Origin: Sugiyamaella lignohabitans
Taxonomy: Eukaryota > Ascomycota > Dipodascomycetes > Dipodascales > Trichomonascaceae
Length of the DNA stretch: 64,000 nucleotides
NCBI RefSeq assembly: GCF_001640025.1
Contig: NC_031672.1
Location: 5,394,001-5,458,000, forward strand
Direction: 5' to 3'
In this document: positions 10,077 through 22,900 of the stretch, in pieces
Position numbering within the stretch: position 1 is the stretch's first letter
Layout: every line of letters starts with the position of its first letter
Made by a program: the position numbers and the translations under genes
The notes under the pieces: generated by a model
What the model saw: the letters and a program-made list of their open reading frames with translations, nothing else
The model's database searches: none
What the model was told of the DNA's origin: nothing

Positions 10077-13000
10077 CTAGTATCGTGTATGACCTCCTAA
10101 GTTGTCAATTTCCTTAAGAAGCGTTTCTGGAGGAACCGTCTCTGTCATATCTAATTCCGATACCCTTGCATTAGCTGGCTGGTACCCTTGCTTTCTTCTA
10201 CGAACGTATGCAAAGAGGAGACCAAGAAGGACGACTAAGATTGTGAGCCCAACAGCAATCGCCAGGGAAACTAATACCACAAACCCTCGCTTCATAAAAT
10301 GTTTGCCGAGTAGTGTACTAAAGGACTGAGAAGATTGTGAAAAGAATGCGTTGACAGTACCACTCGACTGTTGATTGGAAGTGATGATTAATGGTTGCCA
10401 GCTGTTACCGTCAAACATGGCCGTAGAGACATTTCCAAAATTTGGAAGAACCAAGTTACCTGTAACTATTAAAAGCTCGTTATCGGGAAGAATATCATTT
10501 GCTTTATGATTATTATTCAATTGGGTTAAACTCAATTGGGTAATTGTACTACCATCTCCAAAGACAGAGTCTAAAGAAGTCCAATTGTTGTTGTTCCAGT
10601 GAGATAGATAGGTTTTACCCGTGTCATTATTAACACCACTGGCAAAAATAGACTCCGCTCCTACTCCATTCAATACAAAACTGTTTACAGGGCCTGGAAC
10701 TCCTCTTTGCAAGGGAGTATTGACACTAAATGTACTCGTTGAGAAATCATACTGGCTGAAATAAACATCCGTATTGTTTAATTGAAAGGCACCAGCAAAA
10801 AAAATAAGATCATTTCCAATGAATACTGAGCTTGAAATAATTCCAGTAAGACCAGAAGGTGGATTGGTCCATCTGGTTGCTGCTAGGTCGTAAATACAGA
10901 AAGCTTCACATTGTAGACTACCGGCTTGAGTGAAAGAACCCATGACAACAAGCTGCTCCGAATTCGGTCTGATATTCAGGCTGGTAACAATAGCCTGATC
11001 TCCAGTCAAAGGTGGGGGTTGAGGACTAGCGTAAGTATTGTTCTTAAGATCATAGAAAACCAGTCCCCCCACTGTACCACCCCCCATTGAACCTGATATA
11101 CTACCACCAATGTACAGAACATCATCTGCAATTAGTAGTGCGAATACTTCACTATCGCTATCAATAAAATTATCCTTCGTGTTTGGAAGGCCGGAGACTT
11201 GGTCACCATTGAGCATCAGGACGTGCTGAATAATGTCACCACCACCCTGGTTCGAAGTCGCAGCAAAATGTCCTCCTAATATGGAAAACGAATCGTTGGC
11301 AAAAGCTCCTGTGTTGATAACGTTTCCATTGGTAGTCTGTATCGTTGCCCGTCTTGTCAAGGAAGTAGAATTAAAGCCATGAGCACTGGAATTTGCACTA
11401 AAATTTTGCAATAATGTGAAAGGCATTGGCGAAACACTGAGATCAGAGTTCAAATACACAGCGGAGGGAGCTCTTTCGCCCAGGATTCGTAGTGCACCAA
11501 AGTAAAAGTCCGTACTTTCAATGGAGCTCGCGCTGGTCGAAAGTCTACCATCAATAAAACTCTGGTTTAATGAAGACTGCTGAATCCATTCAGACTCACT
11601 AGGTACCCAAATCGCGAAGCCATCAACAGAGTTATTTGAAGCATGTGAAAACGTGCCCGAGAAGGCATAGGTTGTAGTTCCATTCACATTAAATATTGCC
11701 ACGCTATCAACCGGGCCATCTACACCGCTACCCAGAGGCTGCCATTTGTTCTTCAAGGAGTCATAAACAGCAATATAGTTTAAACCTGAGACAGTCGAAT
11801 CCACCGTATTACTGAAGTTTCCTGTAACAAGGACGCCACCATTGGTTATCTCAGACGCATTCATTACTGAGCTTACAGGACCATTTAATCCGGAGCCAGA
11901 GATATTCAAAATGGTATTGTGAGAAACAGCAATAAAATTATTACCGAATTTGCTGGAAAAGTTACCGGCCACAATTGTTATGTTATCACTATTTAAATGG
12001 AGAGTTGACGATACAGTTGCATTTGTTGAGAGACTAACTCCGATATTGTTGAAAGTGCTATCACCCACAGGAAGAAATGACGAATTTGAATTATATCGTG
12101 TGAAATTATCATGGTTATATTCGAAAAGACCATTCAGTTCTAATGGTACATTGCTGATTGTGGAATTGTTATCCGTGATATTCCCATTGGGGACAAATTG
12201 AACCTTTTCTACAACAAATGTGATAGGGAACGCCTGTCCATCAGATTGTACGAGGGGGGCTACCACTACCTTGGGTTCGAATCCGTGCCGTGCATCCAAA
12301 ATTCCACTATACACCGTGTCATACTTATCAAACTGATTGGTTTCATAAAGGACTGTAGAAACAGGATCAGCACCCTGGGCGGGGAAAACTGTCACGTTCA
12401 CTCCCGATCTTGTGGAACAGGTCCCATCGTTTGTACAGCCAGGAGTAAAAAGGTGTACAGTATAATTCGCAGCATAGGTAATGTTGGGTACAAAAGCAAC
12501 AAATACATCACTCACTTCCGATGCATCATTAATAGTGCTTTCAAGATAGTAGGTTGTGCCTGATCCGCTGAAAGCTTGCCAGTTGCTATTAGAAAGAGTG
12601 GATCCCCCTGTCATGGTGACGTCCTGACACGCAAGTGGTTCATTAAACGAGTTGTTCGCATAAGTGAACATAGCTAAGACTTATGTTAGTGGGTGTTGCA
12701 TACCTAGACCATCAAGTCATACTTACCATCTTGAAACAACTCAACGCCAGACAGTCCAGCATAAGAGCCGTAGTTATCAAGTAGGAATAATTGGAATCCA
12801 TCCATTTCAATGACATTTATAAACTCAAAATCAAGGTAGTCGACCGTACCATGTTGAGGCAGGGGGCACCACGCATCGCAAATCAATTTTTCGCCGGAAG
12901 TCGGATCAACATATGTTAAATTCATAATGCCATTTATCGGAAAAGCAAGGAATCTCCATGTTTTAACACCATTTGTTGGGTCGTTTAGGTTGTATAAACG

Positions 13001-14002
13001 CAGGCGAGTCGGTGAGAAGCTATACGGTAGACTCGCTTGCCAAGTGCCTTGACGACCATCGGTGAGTGCCCAAGAGGAAGAGTCAGATGGGCAAAGAATT
13101 GATGTGGCATCAGAATTAGGAGCGGTACCTTCGGCATCGATCTGAGCAAGTTTGAAACTAACCTGTTGTTCTTGGGAGGTAGTTGTATTGATTTTGGTCG
13201 AGAAGACGTCAGATGCATTAAGAGATGTGAAAGAGCCACCGAAAAGCATGTTGTTGTTGGATAGTAAAGAAATTGAATCTATTGATGATTCATTACCAAA
13301 CCCACCAAATAGCGGAGATTTCCATTGTGAGTCTGTGACATCAAAAATTGCAACACCAGTCGTCTTGTTGAAAGTAAATGACCCTCCCGCGACTACTGTA
13401 TTGGAATTTTGGTCGCAATAAAGCGTATTAATCGCACCTTCTGGGGCATTTGTGGAAGTTACATGCGTGACCTCTCCAGTAGTGGTATTTATATATGCGA
13501 ATCCGAGAGGATATGCTTGTGATGTGGATTTTTGACCCTGAATTTGGGTTATGTTGGTGAAATTTCCTGAGAAATAGATGGAGTCCCTTAACAAGCAGGC
13601 AGAGTTAACAATGCCATTCGAATGAGCTTGGATTAGAAACTGCTCGCTGTCTAATTGGGCAATTATGCTGTCAAAATATGGATTTTGGGGAAGTTGTGCA
13701 CTCTCCTGCTGGCCGACATATGAGTACTGAGAAACACCATCAAAAGATCCCACGAGACCAATGTTACCTAGATCTCCTAAGTTTAAAGACGGTAAACTAA
13801 CTGTCTGGGCCTCTAAAGTCGGTTGAGCTCCTGTCGCTGATGACGAGGATGATGCCGCGGCCGACGACGATGAAGCTGTCGACAATGATGAGCTTGACTG
13901 AGCTGCAATCGGAACAATTGATGCTAATGATAAGATAGATGCCAGCAAGGACTTAGCGGATATCGAGATACCCATTTTTGGGCATGGTATACGTTTTCTC
14001 AT
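10077..14002 (-). CDS. RAX2: Rax2-like bud-site polarity protein
   Basis: Large single-pass membrane glycoprotein of about 1,290 residues. Rax2 marks previous division sites and maintains bipolar budding together with Rax1. Two frames are joined by one intron at 12674-12726: exon 1 is 14002-12727 and exon 2 is 12673-10077. The donor is GTAAGT and the branch site CACTAAC; the join reads ELFQDAMFTYANNSFNEPLA. A second AG six bases earlier would insert two residues in frame. The N-terminus holds a hydrophobic signal (SLLASILSLASIVPIAAQ); Met10 at 13975 is an alternative start. A Ser/Ala-rich linker and kelch-like luminal repeats (GGSFT, GSFTQAG) with many N-glycosylation sites follow. One membrane segment lies near the C-terminus (FVVLVSLAIAVGLTILVVLL), then a short tail of about 55 residues. 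Length and layout match the yeast protein (about 1,220 residues). Confidence 0.92.
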
Positions 14003-15667
14003 TGCTACAATGCAACAGAGCGTTGACCATGAACAACTGAAAAGTTACCGGCCGTCGACGCGATAATCTGGCTATCTAGCTAGTTAGAATATGTTTATCA
14101 TAGAAACAACCGATGTCGTAGTGTTGCGCCTTACCTCTTTCCTTTGTTTACCTTGATCTTATTTTGATTGAAACAGTCTTTTTGAAATTCCACGACTTCT
14201 AACACAAAAACTTAAACCTACTGTTTAGACTCCACTTTTGTCTTGTCTCATGTAGTTTTAAAGCTTCTTGTTTGTTGACTATTCTCGTCCAGTTAAGCTT
14301 TCCAGGCTAGAATACGCTGAACCAGTTGTGTTGAAATTATCGTTGCACAGAGATAATTTGCAGCAGTGCGCCGATAGGTGAAAGGCTCCTTAAGAACTTA
14401 TGACTTTTTTTGATGAAGACGTCGTGCTTATCGCGTGTATGTACCAAGCTCTTCCGAATGACGAACTGGAATTAACACAGAGTCGCGTATAGGACAACGT
14501 GAATGATCGTGAAAGAAAAAAATAGGATTTCTTTGAATTTGGCCAATGCGTATGAAGTCCGATGAATGTTGACGTTTTTCCTTGGTTTAGGGGTTTCAAG
14601 TCAAGAGCTTGACTGCTGGTCCTGCATGCCAGATATAGTTTGGTGGGATAGGTAGTGATACTCCTGAGACGCAGTTAACACACGCTAACACACGTACTAA
14701 AATTTTGATTTATCCATTGCTTTTTTAGACATCGATAATTTCAGATCTCATGTACGTGGTTGCTATGGTTACGAAAATATGAGATAAACCGTCAGGGGGT
14801 TTTTGAGTGTTGTTGACTAATCACTTAAAAAACTTAAAAATTAACTAGAACTTTATTTACTTAAGAATAGCTTGGATTGTTAATGCAGTTTTAAATCTCG
14901 AAGCTATCTGTCACGGCCCAATAAGTTTTGAAAAGTGTGACTCGCAGATATGCAGGTAGCAAAAGCACTATACATATCTAGACCCAGGGATACTAGGGCT
15001 CTTTCAGTCGAAGACGAGATGTATCACAATTTCACAATTCGACCACCATTTGAACGTATAATGCTTGAATTATATACGCAACTGAATTTACAAGCTACCC
15101 ATAGCCGACTAATTGTTAAATGTCACGGTGTCTAGTTAGAACCGTGGGTAATGAATGCATCTCGCTATTGTGTTTTCATATTTCCTAATACGTCCATGAT
15201 CTGCAACCGACCCACCCCCACTAAAGGGTCGAGCTATATGCAACCAGAGGAGAGGTTACCTGGCATTTTGGTAGAAACCTTTCCATAGGTATCAATCGAT
15301 ATCAATAACACTCTCTCGACTTGTTCTTATTATTTTACCATGTGGCCTTTTTACTATACACCTCGGAAACACATGAAACGGGCGCGATGATCCTGCTTGT
15401 TTTAGGCTCGCATATTTAGAGACTCCTCAGATCTTCAACAACTATATCCACATATGGGGCTGTAACTCTAACCAGGAATTTCCAGGGGTTGTCTATAGGT
15501 CACCCGTCGCCGTTGGCCATTCGGTCAAATGTCTCCTGAAAATCAACGCGCGGTGATGTGATAGGAATGGAATATGCTCAGAGCTTGGAGTTCAGCTAGC
15601 TACCAGATTGATCGACAGCTCTCTAACATGGGCCATTAAAAAAACCATCTATAAGAAAATATTATTA
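14003..15667. other. 1.7 kb intergenic region between RAX2 and CRS1
   Basis: It lies upstream of RAX2 and downstream of CRS1, both on the minus strand. No frame above 70 codons looks like a real protein, and no tRNA B-box was seen. The length is unusual for this compact window, so an unrecognised non-coding RNA or long promoter is possible. Confidence 0.4.
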
Positions 15668-18061
15668 TTATTTCTTTTGAAGACTAGTTATATATTCGTC
15701 ATGAAGCTTCTTTTGAGCGGCTTGCTGCTTTTGGAGCTTCTTGAGCAGACTTTTTGTTAGCGGGTTGCCCTCTTTATCCGCCGTGGGTAGGCCACTGTCA
15801 TCAAAGTTGGTGTACTCAGGTAAAGATTTGAACATTTCCTGGGGAGAGATTTTCGCTTTTTCTAATCTTTCGGCCAATCTCTCAGCTTCAAGACGTGCCT
15901 GCTCAAGCTTTTTTGCTTGCTTCTCTTGGTCTTTACGAATCTTGTCCTCTCGCTGACGAAGTAATTCATCTTTTTCGGCTTCATCAAGGAACTTTATAAG
16001 AGCGTGTTGACCATCAGCTCTATCATCCAGTAACACACCAAGATCGAGGAGCTCCTTATCTCTTAATGAGTCTGTAGTTGCAAGGAACTCACCATGTGGA
16101 ACTCTGGCTATAGCTTTGGCGCGAACAAAGTCTCTAAATTTCGCCAGTATTTGAACATAAGGAAGAGCAATATCCTCAATGGTCTGACCTGACTCGTTAC
16201 TGGGTCTAGAACTTCCCCATCCAAGCCTATCGGTGCTTACGTTGAACCCAAGAATCTCCAAGATCTTGGTAATCCATGTTGCCACTTCGATCAAGACTTC
16301 AATACGAAGCTCGCCTGGCTTCTGACCATTGATATATGCATTTGCTTTTTGAACAAGCTCATTTAAAGCTTGAAGGGCAATTGGAGTTGAAAGGTTGTCA
16401 CAGAAGGCTTCATGCACAGAAGTCTGTGCTTGAGAGAGAGATTCGTATAAAGAAATTTCCGCTACATCAGCCTTCTTGGGAGCTCTTGCATGCTGGATAT
16501 CTCTAGCCAAGGCACGTACGTTATTGAAGAAGTTTGTCAAAGTGCTTTCAAAAGCCTTGACTTCGAATAACGAACTCTTGAAATCGAACTGGTTGTTCCA
16601 TTGCTGCATAGCGAAAGACAGTCGCAGTTGCCTAGGTGTATATCTTTCCAGAGCTTCTCGGATAGTAATAAAATTCTTTAAACTTTTAGACATCTTCTGG
16701 CCTTCAATATGCAAGTGGCCAGTGTGCAAGAAATAGTTTACCCATTGTTGATTTCCATGACAAGCCTCGGCCTGAGCAAGCTCATTGTCATGATGTGGAA
16801 ATGCCAGGTCGATACCACCACTGTGAACATCAATTTGTGGCCCAAGAATGGCAGATGCCATCACTGAACACTCAATATGCCAGCCAGGGCGGCCAAATCC
16901 CCAGGGTGACTCCCAAGATGGTTCACCAGGTTTACTAGCTTTCCACAATGCAAAATCATTCTTTGATTTCTTACCTTCCAATTTAGTTGACAAAGATCCC
17001 TCTCCTTCATCTATAAGATCCTGGTGACCCTTGTTCCAAGGCTGTAATTTGGCATAATCATGGCCACCAGCTTCGAACCCAATAGTATCGAAGTACACAC
17101 TACCGTCCGCGGTTGAATAGGCGAACTTATTTTGTATGATTTTCTGGATAAAATCCACAATCTCTGGAACATATTCTGAGACCCTAGTCGTCACAGATGG
17201 TGGAAGGACATTGAGAGATGCCATGTCCTTGTCAAATTCATTTTCCCAGAAGGCAGCAAGTTCACGGAACACAGCTGGGTCGGTTACAGATGCACCCTCA
17301 TCTTGGTCTAATGTGATAACAAGAACACTCTTGGAGTCTTCAAGAAACTTATCGGCGGACAAGCTGCCTCTATTTACAATTGCATTATGAGCTGTTTCAA
17401 CGGCAGTTAAATGCATAGGAAATTTAGGATTTTTTGCAGTCTCCTCTGGGATATTAATGGCTGACTTATACTTTGATATAGTATCAGGTGAGGCGAAATG
17501 AGAGGCTAAACTGGCATCAAATAAAGGGAGGTTCTTTTCTGCGTAATTAACAGCTGATTTGGTGACCTTAGCGACAACATCATCAGTAACGCTAGAACCC
17601 ACATTTTTCGCATATTCATCGAATAGATAACTTTGGCGAGCGCGTACAATTATCTTATCATCAATATCTGTAACATTTTGCACAAAAAAAATGTGATATC
17701 CAAAGTAATCGCTAAGGATTCTACGGTTGATGTCAATAGTGACATAGTTTCTAGCATGGCCCATATGACTCGCATCATAAACTGTAGGGCCACAAGAGTA
17801 CCATGAGATCTTGTTGGATACCATAGGAGTAAATTCAGTCTTTGAGCGAGTCAGAGAGTTATATAACTTCAATTTTGGAGCCGATGGTCCAGAAGTGCTG
17901 GGAACAAACCATGCTGGCTGTTTAGTTCGGTCCTCCATCTTTTTTCGGCTTGAGAAGAACTTGGATGAAAAGAATAAATCAATTGTACCACCTAGGGCCA
18001 GATTTCTCTTCGGTGGTGAAAGTAATAAATTAGGAATTAATTGACGACGTAATAGAAACAT
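15668..18061 (-). CDS. CRS1: Cysteinyl-tRNA synthetase, probably dual mitochondrial and cytosolic
   Basis: Class I cysteinyl-tRNA synthetase of 797 residues. The HIGH-type motif appears as ASHMGHARNY and the KMSKS motif as GQKMSKSLKNF. Zinc-binding residues are visible in SCGPTVYD and WHIECSV. The eukaryotic C-terminal extension is charged and coiled (about residues 690-797), with the SLPEYTNFDDSGLPT element typical of the cytosolic family. The first 41 residues are basic and hydrophobic (MFLLRRQLIPNLLL onward) and look like a mitochondrial presequence. A second in-frame ATG at 17938 (MEDRTKQPAWF) begins just where the conserved protein starts. One gene could thus serve both compartments through alternative transcription or translation starts, as reported for yeast CRS1. 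No second cysteinyl-tRNA synthetase is in the window. Confidence 0.96.
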   Translation of the reverse strand: MFLLRRQLIPNLLLSPPKRNLALGGTIDLFFSSKFFSSRKKMEDRTKQPAWFVPSTSGPSAPKLKLYNSLTRSKTEFTPMVSNKISWYSCGPTVYDASHMGHARNYVTIDINRRILSDYFGYHIFFVQNVTDIDDKIIVRARQSYLFDEYAKNVGSSVTDDVVAKVTKSAVNYAEKNLPLFDASLASHFASPDTISKYKSAINIPEETAKNPKFPMHLTAVETAHNAIVNRGSLSADKFLEDSKSVLVITLDQDEGASVTDPAVFRELAAFWENEFDKDMASLNVLPPSVTTRVSEYVPEIVDFIQKIIQNKFAYSTADGSVYFDTIGFEAGGHDYAKLQPWNKGHQDLIDEGEGSLSTKLEGKKSKNDFALWKASKPGEPSWESPWGFGRPGWHIECSVMASAILGPQIDVHSGGIDLAFPHHDNELAQAEACHGNQQWVNYFLHTGHLHIEGQKMSKSLKNFITIREALERYTPRQLRLSFAMQQWNNQFDFKSSLFEVKAFESTLTNFFNNVRALARDIQHARAPKKADVAEISLYESLSQAQTSVHEAFCDNLSTPIALQALNELVQKANAYINGQKPGELRIEVLIEVATWITKILEILGFNVSTDRLGWGSSRPSNESGQTIEDIALPYVQILAKFRDFVRAKAIARVPHGEFLATTDSLRDKELLDLGVLLDDRADGQHALIKFLDEAEKDELLRQREDKIRKDQEKQAKKLEQARLEAERLAERLEKAKISPQEMFKSLPEYTNFDDSGLPTADKEGNPLTKSLLKKLQKQQAAQKKLHDEYITSLQKK

Positions 18062-19997
18062 AAACTTTCTATCTAGGATATGTCTGTTTACGTTTCGCTA
18101 TGACTGATGAAAGATCACCGAATTTTCAGGTTCTCCGTAGGGTTAGGTTAATAATTCGATAACCTGTTAAGGGAGCTACAACGGATTATTATAATGCCTA
18201 CGATATATATACTATGGGTCCATATCTTTTCATGGATTAGACAAGCTGGGACCATACTAATCTCTGCTACTTGTACCTATCATTTTAGTTTCATGGTTGT
18301 CTGACCGCCGCAATTTTGGTGAAAGCGACATAGTGAGTAGAGAGACTCAGTCACGATCTCTTACGTGCTGCATACCTTCAGACTACAAGGATCTCTGACC
18401 AAAAGCATGACTCCAATTAAAGCTGCAACTGGAATTTGAAGTGAGAGGCTGAACTCATGGCTACGGTGCAGAGAAACAACTCGCCTTCTTTCCAAGGGCT
18501 CACGACCAAACATTCATGTGAGTTTCCTCCCCTTCTAGGTTAAACTTCGGGCAATATACGGACCAATCTAAACTCTGTAAATCTTAGGCTACCAGATTTT
18601 TATGACGGCATCGGAGAGGTATATGAAATAATATTTTGGATTAGCTGCAGTGGGCGAGTAACTGCAGTAGGGCTATCAGTAGTCGCTGCTAAGGATTAGC
18701 CTAGCTTGAATTTTGCCTAGATATTATATTTGACCGCTGCGCCTGACTTCCGCCGGTAGATTGCTATTTAATGGCTTCGATTCTGAAGTTTAGTGCATAG
18801 TTCCGGCTACCCAGCTTATTTAGTAGCTGTGATCCTATCTGCAACCAACAGCCTTCATTGTGTCAATTACTAACAGACAGGGTTTAAGATAGCATTCGGT
18901 CCTGTACTTCATCATTCTGCCTTGTTTGATTGTTTTTGTTGCGGGTACAAAAGATCGGGCTGACGAAATAAATGTATGTATTTCACTTGAGTTCCGTTAA
19001 ACCCCGATCTTACCGCGGACATACCGGAGATTTGCAGCCAACAACAGCATGTTTCTTGCGCTTGTAATAGTTCTTTTTAACTCTTTATCCTGATCTACAA
19101 CGCACATCAACAGTCATAGTAATTATTCGAACTTCTGTTAACTTGCTCAACAAGATTTCGGCCATTGTTCAAATCGCCTTGATTAGAATTTTAATCTTCA
19201 CAATACTTAGTGAACTTATGTAGCTGTATGCTGTATTCGGTACTGATTCTCGGGCAGATGCAGGCTTAGGCCAGCGTCAGATGACCAACGCAAAAGGTAA
19301 ATTCAAAACTATTCAGTCTGCTCGACTTCTATATATTTATTTGCACTCTCAAAATGAGATTTTTCATATCTTCACATTTCTTAGGGCTGTTAAAAAGTAT
19401 AGGGCCATTTTATTTGAATGCTCCGGTGGATAACTCGAGATTCTAAGACAATTGATGCAGGTACAGATAGAATCACCAGAGCCTCAAGTTACTTTTATTA
19501 AGTACCACCGCCGTTTGCCAAACTAACCCTGAAATACCCCACCTACAGTGATCGTCTTTCCTGCAAGAAGCAATTTCCAGTTTTGGAAAGAGCATCTCAC
19601 AGATCTACTTATTAAATAGGTAATCCCATTTCTTTTACTGGTAAAAAGTATCAGCAGTTGGGCATCTTCTCCACAGCATGTAACGCAAGGACCACCTTTG
19701 TAGGGTCTGAACATCGCTCAATTGGGTCAACTGAAGTGCTCCATTGTTAATTAAGATTGTTATGGCTTAAAATTGCCAATTGCCCATTTGTTAGAAATTT
19801 CCCTTAAATATGGCTCTGCCGGAGCATATCTGAACCAACAATAAATCTACATCCCACATCCCACACATATACCAAGGGAAGTATAGAATTGGACCTAGTA
19901 GAAGCAGACTAGATCTCTTCGTCTTTAACCAAGTTACATCAGGATTAAGCTGTTCGAATTGAGTGTAACTGAAGTTCCTTGACAACATTTCGTCAAA
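18062..19997. other. 1.9 kb divergent intergenic region, CRS1/ATH1
   Basis: The longest gap in the window, between the divergent starts of CRS1 and ATH1. I saw no protein-like frame, no tRNA and no long repeat. It should contain both promoters. The rest is unexplained and is the most likely place in the window for an unannotated non-coding RNA. Confidence 0.4.
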
Positions 19998-22900
19998 ATG
20001 TTGGCAAGAAATTTCGCTGCCACTGTAGTGTCATGCAGTCTTGTAATTCTTCTTTTACTCTTTGAGTCTGCTGAAACTAGTGCTATCCCTCCTCGTTCGT
20101 TATTTCCTCGCGATGTCCCAAAACTTAGATCCGTTACACAATATTCTACATCACAAACAAACACGAGTGTGCTTTTGAATTCCACTGTACAGTTAAGCTT
20201 TCCTCCCTCGCCTCCTCTTCCAAGCGTTGAAAATCAAACTTCTTCTGTGATTGCAATTGCCTCTGAATATTTTGATTCTGATACTTGGACTTTATATACC
20301 AATGAATTGCGCAACAACTCCTTCTCAATTCAGCCTTATTCTGCAAATGGATATATTGGAGCTAGAATTCCCGTCCAGGGACACGGTCTGGCTTTCGATG
20401 AAAATCATACAGATCCGAACGGACCACCTCCAACTAATGGCTGGCCATTATTTGATCGCCGGCTAACTGGTGCCTATGTCGCAGGTTTCTGGGATTATCA
20501 ACGCAATATTACTGCTACCAATTTCCCAGAGTTGCTAAAAAAAGGCGGGGAGTCTGTCATTTCTACACTTCCTGTTTGGACGACCTTGGATGTCACTGAC
20601 CTCCGTACTAATGCAACTTATAATACCTCCACAAACAACTCTCAGATCAGTAATTGGCAGCAATCTCTTTCTCTAAAGAATGGTATTGTACAAACCAATC
20701 TTACCTGGAACCCATCGTCCAATTCAAGCTACCGTCTCAATTATACGGTTCTGACCCATAGAAATAGACCAAGTCTCGGCGTTGTCAGACTGGATATTAC
20801 ATCTAACACTAGATCTCAGATCAATGTCACTGACATTTTAGACGGGGCAGGATCATTAAGGACCCACTATGTTGATTCTGATTTGGCTTTTGAACCGGCA
20901 ATCTGGACCGCTGTCAAGCCAATTGGTATTCGCAATGTCACCGCCTATGAGTACAGTACAATCACCTTCTCAAATAATACTGCTTTGAACCAGACTAGCA
21001 GAACTGGTTCATCACTTGCATCAAAAAATGCGTCAACTATCTCTCAACAATTCACCCTATCATTAAAACCAAACGTGACTTATTCAATTATTAAATATGT
21101 TGGAATTGCATCTTCTGATGCTTATCCTTCTGACCCATTTATCGCTGCTAGAATGGCATCTTCACAGGCTGTGCAGGCTGGCTGGGACTCTCTTCTTGCT
21201 GAACACAATAAAGCTTGGAATAAAATTTGGGATCAAGCCGATATTCGGATTCCTGGAGATCAGGAGTTACAAATCTCAGCCCGTGCCACTTTGTTCCATC
21301 TGATTGCAAACGTTCGTGAAGGTAATGAGGGTCCTGGATTTGGCGATAACTCCATCTCCGTCGGCGGCTTAAGTTCAGACTCATATGCTGGTTTCATCTT
21401 CTGGGACGCCGACACTTGGATGAGTCCAGGTTTGCAAGCTCTGTATCCTAACTTTGCGTCGTCCATTACTAACTACCGTGCACGATTGGAGGGACAGGCA
21501 ATTAAAAATGCTCAGTCCCAAAATTACACCGGTGCGGTTTTCCCCTGGACAAGTTCTCGTTTTGGTAATTGTACGAGTACGGGACCGTGCTTTGATTATG
21601 TAAGTAGCTCAAGATGTACACATTCATATGGGGTCGCTAACAAGGTTTAGGAATATCATATTAATGCCGATATCGTCCAGGCTCAATGGCAATATTTTTT
21701 GGCGACTAATGATACCGAATGGCTCAATCAAACTGGATATCCCATCATTCGGAACGCTGCTGAGTTCTTTGCGGCCTATGTGGTCAAAAATGGTAGTACC
21801 AATGGTGAATACTATACGTACAATCTAACTGATCCTGACGAATATGCTAATCATGTCGATAACGGGGCATATACAAATGCGGCAATCTCGAAGGTAATGG
21901 AATGGGCTTCTCTTGCTAGTAGAATTGTTGGTGCTAAGGCTAACCCCAAATGGGCTGACATTGCTAACAATATTCACATCCCTCAAAATGACACTCTCGA
22001 TTTGACATTAGAGTACGATGGCATGAATGGAACTGCTGCAATTAAACAGGCCGATGTTGTCTTGCTGACCTATCCATTAGGATACACCAATCAATCCACT
22101 ACAAGAGGAATTAGAAATTTACAGTTTTACGCTGAAAATCAGAGTCCTGATGGACCCGCAATGACATATGCTATTTTTGCTATTGACACTGCTCAATTGA
22201 CAACTCAAGGATGTTCAGCCTATACTTATCTTCTGTATTCGAGTCAGCCTTATCTACGACGCCCATTTTATCAATTTTCTGAACAACTGATCGATAATCC
22301 TAATCTCAATGGGGGTACTAACCCAGCCTTCCCCTTCCTCACTGGTCATGGTGGATATCTCCAAGTTTACACTCACGGATTGACTGGCTATAGACCATCG
22401 TACGATGTTTTATATCTTGATCCATCTTTGCCTCCTCAACTGAGTGAAGGTGTGTTCTTAAAGGGCCTTAAGTTTCAAGGAGGCGTGTTTGACATCAACA
22501 TCACTCTTTCAAATACCACCATCACCAGGAAATCTGACTGGTCATTTTCTCTCACAGATGAAAATATCAAAGCAGATGACGAAATCACGGTTGTAATAGG
22601 GTCCCGTAATGCTAAGAGTGGAAACTATACTCTCAAAGTAAATGGAACCCTGACTGTTCCTACCTATCGAGCAGATTTGAATACAACAGCTTTTGCTGGT
22701 AATCTCGCTCAATGTAAGCCTGTTGATTCAGAAGCCCCTTGGGTACCTGGTAGGTTTCCTGTTTCGCTTAATGATGGCGACAACTCTACGGTATGGCAGC
22801 CTCTTAGTAACGAAACGACTGTCATCACTGTTGATTTGGGTGAAGAACGTAAATTCTCGTCCGCTTACTTCTTATGGGGAACTCAGCCCCCCAAAACTGT

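Noticed and set aside
12270..12290. tRNA B-box-like GGTTCGAATCC on the + strand
   Set aside because: It lies within RAX2 coding sequence, has no A box or cloverleaf, and encodes part of the protein.
12198..12563. 121-codon + strand frame antisense to RAX2
   Set aside because: It overlaps well-supported RAX2 coding sequence and shows no similarity; it is a shadow frame, like most other antisense frames here.
10077..14002. Two separate minus-strand frames that could be read as a frameshifted gene
   Set aside because: A good intron (GTAAGT, CACTAAC, CTTAG) joins them in frame and restores a continuous Rax2-like protein, so no break is needed.
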